Part shown: positions 23,401-31,994 of the stretch, piece by piece | Numbering within the stretch: the first letter of the stretch is position 1 | Layout of the letters: every line of letters starts with the position of its first letter | NCBI GenBank assembly: GCA_002633005.1 | Contig: NMRA01000310.1 | Coordinates: 375,234 to 439,233, forward strand | Length of the DNA stretch: 64,000 nt | Reading direction: 5' to 3' | Source of the DNA: Phoronis australis | Taxonomy: Eukaryota > Phoronida > Phoronidae | Program-made: the position numbers and the translations under genes | The notes under the pieces: generated by a model | Database searches by the model: none | Seen by the model: only the letters and a program-made list of their open reading frames with translations | Told to the model about the DNA's origin: nothing

Positions 23401-26176
23401 ACTGCCACCTCTTGCCTGGTTGAAGCCAGTTTAAAGAATGGACACATGAACAATTATGTGGGAAAAGATGGTGACCAGTTGTTGGAAGGTAGAGTCGAGA
23501 AAGCTGCTTGTGGTGATGGCAGCGTGGGAAGGGATGATCAAAGTTGCACTACAGAGAATTATGATGAGCCGGTGTGTGTGAATGGTGTACAGAATGGTAG
23601 TGGAGAGGCTCATTTGCCAGTGTTGATAGCTGGCAGTGATGTGTGTCCATGTGGTGAGGAAGGCTATGACAAGAGTGGGGAGAATGGGCATCAAACAGCT
23701 GAAAACAATAATTTGAAAATTGGCCACTCGGGGCTGGAAGTCTCCATGGAGATGGGGTCAAAGGTTACGGTGAAGGAACCCAGCGACAACATAGTGGCGT
23801 ACAATGGAGGGATGGAACCAAGGGATGGAAATGGCATCAATGGTAAAACACTGGATGTATCTCTGCTGAACAGGTCCACGTCAGAAGGATCTGGTCACAA
23901 GTTGTCACCTGTTAATGAGCTAGCGCCACCTGCAGGACTTGGGGCTTTGTCAGTGTCGTCATCGCGTCAAGCATCTGCCGATGACTCGGATGGTGATGAA
24001 CAGAAACCGACCATACAGGTATGTGATAGTGTCATGCAAGTTTGCACATGTTCATCAAATATTAAGTTTCGAGGTTAGATGTGTTAACAATTCTAGTTTT
24101 GTATGATTGCACTATGTCCATGGTGGCGCTGTTTTACCATGTTTTACTGCTCAATACTGACTCTGAATATACGTTTGAATTTCTGTATTTATGTATGAGT
24201 AGGCAAAGCCTATGATGCACAATAAATGATATTATTATTATTAGTGACTTGGTTGCTCAAAGTTTGAAATTTTTATGCCCACGTGGTGAGTGCAGCCTCA
24301 CTGTAACCCAAGGACAAAGGGGAATTCCTGCCCAATTTCGGAGTTCTAAAGCCAACCCATAAGTTCTCTAGGTTGACACACAGCATTTGACACTACATGT
24401 CAATTGACTCGTAATCATATTTTCCCAGCCAAAGTGGGCTTCTAATGTGTAAATTTCTTTTATCCTTGATTTAAAAGTGTAAATTTTAGGTGGTCAGAAA
24501 GCGCACACAGTCTCACTGTTTCTTGAAACTTGAGGACCGTTTGATTTTTTGCTGTTATGATTATATTGTCAATGGTAGACAGATTGAAATGGGTATTTCA
24601 CTAGCAATGGATGAAGCTTTTACATTCATTTTGCCATTTTGGGCTTGAAGGGGTAACTTGTTGGCATGGTGGCTCAGAATTTTGCTGAGGATTGTAAATC
24701 ATTGGTGTCGCTCACACGCAATAGGCCGTAGAAATTGACATGGAATGTCCAGTGAAAACAGTTCTTTGTGAACCCTGCTCTTAGTCATACCACTGTCCCA
24801 ATTGGACTGTGTAACTTAACACATCTGAGCACAGGGTTTATGCTCCTGGCTGAGAAGATAATTGTTTAATTACCCCCTGTGGATGCATGAATAGAGGAGC
24901 CTAAAATGGCTTCATTATCATAATAATGTTGTTTGTGTTTTTATATTTATTGGAATAATTTTCTTGTGACGCAGCCACTGTTCATAACTTGCTTAATTTT
25001 TCTCCTAGGTGATGAAGCGTGAGAGTTCTGTAACCAGCATGGTCTCCACAAATAGCATCAGTGAAGCCCTCTATACACATGAGCTCCACCTACAGGCTAA
25101 GGTGAAAATTAGTGACAAGCCTATTAGATGTCTTGTTTTGACGAGGTATGTTAGCAAACACAGACAAGAGAATATTTTAAACATGTTCATCTCATTAGTC
25201 TCCTGATACTGGTACCTTTTTTGTTTTTTTTCGACACTAACCCAAATCCGTCAACTGCAATCTATAAAATCAAAAATAATGGCATTCTTATCTGTGACCA
25301 AATTATAATGTCAATTCAGGCTTGAAATTTTAATTTGTTTGCTTCATGTTAAAAATTGGTTCTGTAAATTGTTTTGCTTTGTTTTGTTTCATAGTCACAA
25401 GGATGAACCTATCATCATTAGTTGTGCTGGTTGCTATGGAGATGATGAAGCCATCTTGAAGTGGAAGCGAGAACCAAATGAAGTTAGTAATTTGTCTCTC
25501 AATCAATTGACAATGCGTTAATCACTTTGTGATAAAGTCAAAAAAGCATGATTGCTTCTGGTCTGTACCCCAACTCATTTTGAGACCTGTGGTCTCTGAC
25601 TAAAAACATGCCTGCCCACAATCACATGTAAAGAATTTCCTGATTGAAGTGATTGTTGATAGCTCATCCATACTTGATGTGAAAAGCCTAACTTTAGAAA
25701 GTTGATCACCCCTATCAAAATCGCCGACTTTTCGACACACTTTTTACTTAGCGATTCTTGAATGGTCTAATTTCAAAATCCTTACTATTATGGGGTAGAA
25801 ACCTTCAAGGCCTGCATGACTATTATTTCATTGCATTAGGCTGTGGCCACGTGGTAAATACCCTATAATTATTGCACATCAAGACCTCAGGCCTAGCAGT
25901 GTGATCTTGAAGTTTAGTGATTGGGTGTTCATTTGGTGACTGTTATTCCAGAAAATATGGACCAACGAACCTGTGTACGAAGTAAGCTCGGATCCAAGTC
26001 AATCCAAGCGGCCACCATACTTGAGGGCACGGTTTTCTAGCAGTTCTTCAACCAAAAGCGGCGAGAGCGTAGACGGTGAAAAGGCGGAGAAGTCTACGTT
26101 CTCGCTTCTTCCAAAGTTTGGCAGTCAAAGCAGTCGCGAAGAAGACAGCAAGCTACCATTTTCTCTGTTCAATTAA
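14305..26176 (+). CDS. TBC (Rab-GAP) plus LRRK-type beta-propeller protein, 3' ten exons (5' end not found)
   Basis: Ten exons join in phase: 14305-14484, 15752-15889, 16317-16383, 17717-17909, 20201-20452, 21331-21523, 22282-24018, 25009-25145, 25395-25482 and 25952-26176 (TAA), about 1069 residues. Exon 1 here is the end of a TBC domain (RIWDCFLLEGPKVLFRFALA); the next encodes the usual post-TBC stretch AFEELEPFPHRQ. From residue about 129 a beta-propeller starts (ELWLCQG, ADGTVAILEDV, QLWCACGN, VWIAVKGSSVIELWD, SIWIGTGEGNLIIYD), whose blades resemble the WD40 domain ending LRRK/ROCO kinases more than canonical WD40 repeats. A roughly 430-residue serine- and acid-rich insert separates the SIWIGTGEGN blade from the last strands (IIISCAGCYG, ILKWKRE). 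TBC domains stimulate GTP hydrolysis by Rab GTPases in membrane traffic; here the arginine- and glutamine-finger motifs would be upstream, so catalysis cannot be judged. Confidence 0.85.
15350..15584. mobile_element. MITE, CAGGGCTT family, copy 2 (left end eroded)
   Basis: The right end reads TTTATTAGCCCTG and is followed by AGTACT (15585-15590); the same six bases lie at 15344-15349 directly before the left end. The left terminus has lost CAGGGCT and begins TGGAATTTCC. The interior GATTTCCTCTTTT and TTTGTCATTGGTC match the other two copies. It sits in the intron before the post-TBC exon. Confidence 0.65.
16645..16840 (+). mobile_element. tRNA-derived SINE family A, copy 3
   Basis: The head has CACCTAGTGGGATAAGTGTC (A-box region) and GGGTTCAAGTCCCAC (B box, about 16691). 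The body has AATGGTTCCAGGTGATCAGT, then AGCAGCCTGCGCACGTCTG, and a T-rich 3' end. It lies in the intron between the exons ending 16383 and starting 17717. Confidence 0.75.
17967..18933. mobile_element. MITE with perfect 21-bp terminal inverted repeats, interrupted by an assembly gap
   Basis: The first 21 bases (17967-17987, starting TACCGTAATCG) are exactly complementary to the last 21 (18913-18933, ending CGATTACGGTA). A TA at each end fits a TA target-site duplication as made by Tc1/mariner elements. The interior contains tandem copies of GGGCGGTTAACCGAG / GGGCGCTTAA-type motifs. A G-run (18079-18091) abuts the gap. No coding frame is visible in the sequenced parts. It lies in the intron before exon 20201-20452. 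Confidence 0.8.
18092..18523. other. Assembly gap (432 N)
   Basis: A run of N inside the inverted-repeat element. Long open frames reported across it are artefacts of the unknown bases. A G homopolymer directly precedes it and is the likely reason assembly stopped. Confidence 0.99.
22282..24018 (+). CDS. 1737-bp exon with about six and a half 28-30-residue repeats inserted in the propeller
   Basis: Acceptor CCTGATAG and donor GTATGT bound 579 codons in phase 0; neighbouring exons are 67-252 bp. The exon opens with propeller sequence (ARITSILPYQNSIWIGTGEG). After about 105 residues it enters a repeat array (22600 to about 23160), each unit of the form SET..DREGSVGTLVS..GQSSLSTE..S and 84-90 bp long. 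It continues as a G, S, N, D and C-rich segment without recognised fold and ends DDSDGDEQKPTIQ. The array is rich in Ser next to acidic residues, so casein kinase 2 type sites are plausible. Units differ from each other at both DNA and protein level, so the expansion is old. Confidence 0.85.
24640..24900 (-). repeat. Interspersed repeat R1, copy 3 (inverted)
   Basis: On the minus strand this carries the R1 blocks CAGGGGGTAATTAAACAATT, ATCTTCTCAGCCAGGAGCAT, AAACCCTG, GAAATTGACATGG-type and CTCAGCAAAATTCTGAGCC in the same order as the copies at 9790 and 13975. It lies in the intron between 24018 and 25009. The rest of that intron holds an ATT microsatellite at about 24230-24242 and nothing else I recognise. 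Confidence 0.6.
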
Positions 26177-26450
26177 GGAGTCCTACGCTAAGTTGGTAGG
26201 AAATAAATCTCACTATCAAACCAAATCTGTTGCTGTTACTCACTTTGTTATGGCTGATTGTTAGTTAAGAGAGTTGAACAACATCTGATTTTAGTTGCCA
26301 AAGTGTGTAGTCAAGATGTTTCCTTTTTGTCCAGTGTGTGCATGTGATAAAATGTTAAAATGTAATGTGAAATGTCTAACACTTATCTCTCTGAAATAGT
26401 TATAGGGAATGAGTTGCTTCTGGTGCAAATCTGGTGGTGATAGATGAAAG

Positions 26451-26456
26451 AATAAA
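26451..26456 (+). terminator. Probable polyadenylation signal AATAAA of the TBC/propeller gene
   Basis: AATAAA lies 275 bases after the TAA stop at 26176, followed within 30 bases by a T-rich stretch. It is the first canonical hexamer downstream of the stop in a likely 3' UTR position. Confidence 0.7.
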
Positions 26457-26741
26457 ATGTTTACTTTCTGCAAAATGTACAAAATTGTGCGTTATTAATA
26501 TGTGTTGTGAGTCTTTCAATAACAGTATTTTCGTATGATGAAGTGGATTCTTAATCATGGCGTATGTTTACGGTGTAACTATCAATTGGAATTATATTTA
26601 GTACTTACGTGTTACTGATTATTTTCCCGTTATGTTTACTATGTGTTTGCATTTGTTGTACACATAGCAATATCATTGGTGGCATCCTAAATTGACAATT
26701 ATTGCATATATGTATACACCCAAGTAAATTGTAAGTTTTTT

Positions 26742-27248
26742 AGGCCCTTTCATACTAAAATCGATGCTTTGGGGAGTTGCGGTCAGTATGAATGGTTAAC
26801 TTCAGCTGTGGATCAAAGTTAATAGTGCCAGTTAACTTTGCAGTAAATAGGTGGATTTTACAGCGGAGCGTCGACACTGGCGCGGTATGAACGGTCAAGT
26901 GCGGTCTCATCGAAGTTATCTCCAGGGGCCACTGCTGTCATCAACATTTAAAGGGCAGTGTTGTCACTAATAGTTGCTTATATTTTGCTCAAATAATCGC
27001 CAGTTGAATTAGAAATAAGTTTTTTGATTATAAGCATACGTAAATGTTCTCAAAATGTCACATTAAAAAAATCTGAGCTCTCACGGGATGCATCAGTGCT
27101 ACCTTGCGATCACTTAATCAATGACTGCGTCACCTGTCATTTACTTTGATGCCGTTAACTACTGAAGGTGGTATGAATGATTCAAGTAACTTCGCAGTTT
27201 ACATCGACGCTCCGCTCGTATCGGTGTTGAGAGAGTATGAAAGGGCCT
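26742..27248. mobile_element. MITE with 15-bp terminal inverted repeats (AGGCCCTTTCATACT)
   Basis: AGGCCCTTTCATACT at 26742-26756 is repeated inverted at 27234-27248. Subterminal sequence is also partly inverted (AGCGGAGCGTCGA near 26866 versus TCGACGCTCCGCT near 27204). At 507 bp with no long frame it is non-autonomous. I could not identify a target-site duplication. Confidence 0.75.
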
Positions 27249-28795
27249 TCTGACCATCGGGGTGTATATTGGTGTTTTTGGCAGCTGTAGGGAACCAAAG
27301 GTGTCCCTTCATATCTAAGTGTGTGCTACGGGCTTTGTCTACAGTAATTCTTTGCTTGTTTAGCACACAATATGGTGAAGTTTTCATTGTCCGCAGCAAG
27401 GTAGTCAACCATTGAAAAGTGAAAAAAAACATTTCAAGTCTGGTCTGCGTGCAACCTTTTGGCCACATTACATGACCTGATAATCTATATTTCCGTGCCG
27501 GTTCAACAGTTACCTAACCATTTTGGTTGATGTTTTTGTGCTACATAAGTGGAGAATTGTAGTAATATGGTATTTGTTAGCCTTTGACAGAATCAAAGTG
27601 CTTTTCGTATTTTTTTAGAATACGTAGCATTGCGTGCAAAGACTTGCCATTGCTCGGTTAAGACGGGTAGAATTTATTTATGAGCAATCAAGTGTCAGGG
27701 CTGTATTATGAAACTGCCAAGTTGTTACTCGGGGCTCCCTGTGATACGTTACCTTTTTACAATGCAAGTAAAATACACTAACTGTTAATGAACGCGTAAA
27801 TCACATACCTGCCCCATGCTACACTGGCTCCACCTATTGTTCAGGGAAGCTAATATTCCCTAATATGCAGTTTGGTGTAACGGCTTGCAATTGCCATGTA
27901 GTTTGTGTATAGTATTATGTTAACGAACACTTTGTATAATGCAATAGAAGTCACTGTTACCACTGACTAAACTAGTCATGCAATTGCAGTAATCAATAAG
28001 CTGCCTGCTTGCCAAACTTGTCAATTTCGAAGATCAGAAGTCTGTGGAATTGTCAACCACTCTACCCCTCCCTGCAGCTTTGTTCTCTTGGGCTGTGTGT
28101 CAATTTCTCTCTTTTAGTTAGATGTGTAATTCAAGGGTGTCAGAGGAGTTCGTTATTTCAAATTTGCCAAATCAAGTTCTCATTTGCAGGATTGTGGGAA
28201 TCTCGGTATAATGATTGAGATCTCCCTTTATTTCTCATGACCCGGATTTGGTGCAACAGAAGACTGATTCACTCTGGGGTCAGTTCCATGAAAAGTGGCC
28301 AAATAAAGATTGAGTAGACAAAAGTGTAATTATTACCTCATTACTACCGAATGGTTTGTACCAATCTTCTTAGTAATTATTATCAGATATTTTATCTTTT
28401 CAGTGCTAAACTCAGTTTAAGTTATTTTTCAGGAATAGTGACTTGGAGTGTAAGGTCAAATTTCAGTCTTAAATCTTTAAGTAAGTTTTCCTGAATCATA
28501 ACCCAAACGACCGATTCACTCTGGTTTGACCCAATTCAGCAATAGTCGGCGGTCGTAGAATTGTTGGGTAACTAGTATGTAATATAGGTCTGGTGTTTCA
28601 CCTAATTAGGCTATTTTAAAGAAACAGGTCTCTTGCATATTTCGTGGAAGGTTGTGAGCCAGTATGAATTGTTATTTACTATTAAAATTTAACATTATAA
28701 TTATTAATTTCAGAGTTTATTAATATGTGTTTATCCTTAAAATTTACGACTGAAGCGCCTAGTCCTGTATTTGTGCATTTATAGGATGTTATATA

Positions 28796-29600
28796 CAGCT
28801 TCTTAGTAAAAAGTGTCTGTTGATTCTTGTTCAAATATATATTTGTTGTAAAGTTGAATATTATCTTAATTTGAGTTGTTAGTCCACCCAGACTTTACCT
28901 CATCTCATGGATACTGGGTTCCTACACCCACTTTTCCTACGTTTCAAAATATTTCCCACTTTTTCTACTATTTCAGTCTGTAAATTCCTACTTTTCAGAA
29001 AATTGTATTAATAAAAACACCCCCATTGTCTTGATTTTCCTTCTTTCTTCATTTGACAGTGACTCTGTAATTGTGTTCTGTAACTGGATATTATTATATA
29101 GACGATATAAGGTATCATTTTAAAGGTGCATTGGAATTTTATCAATTTTTAATCCAAATTTTGAACCATTTGAACCTAGTGCTGCATTATGAGATTGATA
29201 AACAGCTTCTTAGTAAAACGTGTGTTGATTCTTGTTCAGAAATACATTTGATGTAAAGTTGAACAATACCTTATTTTGAGTTGTCAGTTCAGCCAAAAAC
29301 GTTATACATTCTGGTGGGTAACGGGTTCGTAAGATTCCTACTTTTTAAGTGTCCCACTTTTCGTGCTGTAGATTTCTACTTTTCAGAAAATTGTATGAAA
29401 TAAAAAGTTCCTACTTTCCTGATTTTTTCCTATTTTTTTCATCACTGACTCTGTAACTGCGTTCTATAACTGGAAATTATTATATAAACATAATAACAGA
29501 TATCATTTTAAAGGTACATTTTTGTTTCATTGGATTTTTATCAATTCTTGGTCAAAAATGTCAAAATTTCATCATTGCATGTCATATTTATAAAATCAAC
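28796..29600 (+). repeat. Diverged 407-bp tandem duplication
   Basis: Copy 1 (28796-29202) and copy 2 (29203-29600) share ordered blocks: CAGCTTCTTAGTAAAA, TGTTGATTCTTGTTCA, TTTTGAGTTGT, TACTTTTCAGAAAATTGTAT, GACTCTGTAA, ATTATTATATA and ATCATTTTAAAGGT. Divergence is much higher than in the haplotype duplications elsewhere, so this is an old genuine tandem duplication. No coding potential is seen. Confidence 0.8.
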
Positions 29601-29766
29601 ATTTTGCTAAAAAAATATAGGAAAATGATCAGGACTGATAGACAATGGACATAAAACGATAAATGAAGCCAACAAGAAATGCTCCCTGGCCAAACCTTTA
29701 GCATCAACACCACTCTTGGAACATATTAGTACTATTTGGCTCAGGAAAAAGTTGAGGATGAAAACT

Positions 29767-29875
29767 GAGACGCGATTCATGATCCAAGATATCAACTTGA
29801 GTGCCATTACTTCCTGATGATGGTTTTATGTCGATAAACAGAAACATTGACAACTTGGATCATGAATCGTGTCTC
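29767..29875. repeat. Short inverted repeat around a retroelement-tail-like motif
   Basis: Bases 29767-29788 (GAGACGCGATTCATGATCC..) are repeated inverted at 29854-29875 with one or two mismatches. Between them lies CCTGATGATGG..CGATAAACAGAAACATTG, the CTGATGA..GAAAC spacing seen at Penelope-type element ends. No gene overlaps. Confidence 0.55.
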
Positions 29876-31386
29876 GCATTTCCATTTTCAACTTTCTCCA
29901 GTTACCATGGCCGGAAACTAGTGTAGTACTGACTATTTGGCTGAGTGATTCATACACTAAATGTAATGTATACATATTTTTTTGTCAAAATGTTCCTACT
30001 TTTTCACAAGCTGTCTATGAAGCCTGTAGACACCTCAGAGTCTGAAGAGCAGTACATACATTAGTCGCATTACGTGACCTCGTAATTGCAAATCCAAAAA
30101 AGTGCTGTCCGTACCAGGGCTCAAACTGGGAACTTTTTGCAATGGGTACAGACTGAAGCTTTAATTTAGTCTAAAGAGTATACTTTAGATATGAGAAGCT
30201 GGGAACACCAACTGAACACAAGTGTTACCAAACTTGTGTTTTGAACAGCTTCACGTTCAAGTTGTCTAATATTTGCAATGTACATGATCACTGCCATTCT
30301 TAACTAGCAATATTTCTATTCAAGAGCTTAAAAATAACATACAGTCACTATAAGGCTGTTTATTAAGAACGTCAATATCACAATAATACCCAAAATATCA
30401 CGATTTTTCTCAAACATCTACATTAACAGTATAAGCTGTTGTATGCTTTGCCACTGGGAATTGAAAGAAAATCTGAACTTAGACGCACCAAACATCTCAT
30501 TCCTGCATTTTTCCACTTCATAAATTGCATTTAAATACATTTTTGGGATTTATCAAGGGTCAAATACCCTAACCTTTGGTAATAATCACTTTGGCTTGTC
30601 CCTAATTTTGAGAACCAGGCAAGATTGAATAACACTCATTTTTCAGCGAATGAAATTAGTTCTCAAAATCGGGGACCATCAAAAGGGACTATTGCCTAAG
30701 TTTTCACAGTGTAACATCTTTAAGTTAAAGAACATAGAAATGTGTAAAAAATAACTACTAAATTTGATCACGGCTCACAAAACACAGACTGCAGACTCAC
30801 TGAGGATTTATCCAGAACAGGTAACATTACTACCGGAAAAGGAAGGTGAGTCCAAATACCAGGCAGGTGGGCAGCAACGAGTTCGTGAAACATCACATTC
30901 TAATCCTTTATAAATAGCAAACGATGCTCTATACGTAGAAGTTGCCTTGACAGCCAAACTCTCTTTTTGGTGGATAAAATGGTGTCCTGCAAATGCCAAC
31001 TTGAAAAGTCAAGTCTTGATCAATGGAGTTTTTCAAAAGCGGCCTGTACAGGTGCACCACACCATACATAGTTGCATTAACTGTCAAAATGGATGCTGGA
31101 GAAGCAAAGTTAACGGACTGCCATTTGCATTATCTATGAACCCATTTACAGATTACGCCAGCCTATTGGTGTATCAAGCTTCTTTCACAGACGTCCGTCC
31201 ACATTTGCATGTCACAAGCGCCGTAACCCACATATTCCAACTGTTTCATGGCTAATTAACATTGGATATTATACTGTTTTATACAGAAAATCAACAAGGA
31301 AGTCACTAGTGAAGGCATGCTACATTATGAAGACAAATTTATGCTTGTTTATCAGATGTATTTCAGCTCATCGTGAAGTCTACATC

Positions 31387-31518
31387 ATGTTTTCATTAGT
31401 GACGGTCATCTTTCTCACTCATTTGCATTGCGAATGCCTCAAGTACAACCATCTTCACGTGACCGATGGTTATGAGACGAAGAGGAAGGTTTATCGTATA
31501 TACATGTTCCCGTGCTAA
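31387..31518 (+). CDS. Doubtful 43-residue frame with a signal-peptide-like start
   Basis: The ATG at 31387 opens MFSLVTVIFLTHLHCECLKY and ends YRIYMFPC before TAA. The hydrophobic N-terminus followed by cysteines and a basic stretch (TKRKVYR) would suit a small secreted peptide. Against it: no homologue is recognised, the opposite strand is also open, and there is no visible promoter or poly(A) context. It may be chance. Confidence 0.15.
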   Translation: MFSLVTVIFLTHLHCECLKYNHLHVTDGYETKRKVYRIYMFPC

Positions 31519-31709
31519 AATTATTACTTTGATTGACATGTCAGAACTATCCATTACAAATTGTCGTTTTTTCCAAAGTCCAGGATTTCTGACCTCAGAA
31601 AGGAACAAGTTGAGACCAATTTTATAGTGGAATGTTGTCCAATTCCAAACTATAAAGGATTTTTACGTAAAAATGGATGCATTTGGTTTTCACTAACTTT
31701 CTCCAACCT

Positions 31710-31994
31710 CCAACACTAATCACATGTCTACATGTCCTTCACATGTCTACATGTCCTTCACATGTCTACATGTCCTTCACATGTCGACATGTCCTTCACA
31801 TGTCTACATGTCCACATGTCGACATGTCCTTCACATGTCTTCATGTCCTTCACATGCCTAAATGTCCTTCACATGTCTACTGACATATCCTTCACATGTC
31901 TATATGTCCTTCACATGTCTACATGTCCTTCACATGTCTACTTGTCCTTCATCTCCAACACTAACCACATGTCCAAATGTCTACATGTCCTTCA
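31710..31994. repeat. 19-bp minisatellite (ACATGTCTACATGTCCTTC) overlapping the ZDHHC24 stop
   Basis: About a dozen imperfect copies of the 19-bp unit run from 31721 to 31994, with interruptions and a repeated preface (CTCCAACACTAA at about 31708 and 31951). On the minus strand the last unit encodes the final residues KDM and the TAG stop (31983-31981) of the ZDHHC24-like gene. Confidence 0.9.

Larger units (their letters stand above)
26457..31709. other. Intergenic region, no recognised gene
   Basis: Between the poly(A) signal of the TBC/propeller gene and the minisatellite at the ZDHHC24 stop there is no convincing exon on either strand. It holds a MITE (26742-27248), one arm of a dispersed short repeat (27430-27470, AAGTCTGGTCTGCGTGC then TTTTGGCCACATTA, shared with 45022-45170 and 51287-51325), a 407-bp tandem duplication, a short inverted repeat and a doubtful small frame. 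About 30780-31520 is less AT-rich than its surroundings but yields only small frames. Confidence 0.6.

Noticed and set aside
22691-23879. Other-frame and antisense open frames within the large repeat exon
   Set aside because: Shadows of a low-complexity coding exon; the main frame has matching splice phases on both sides.
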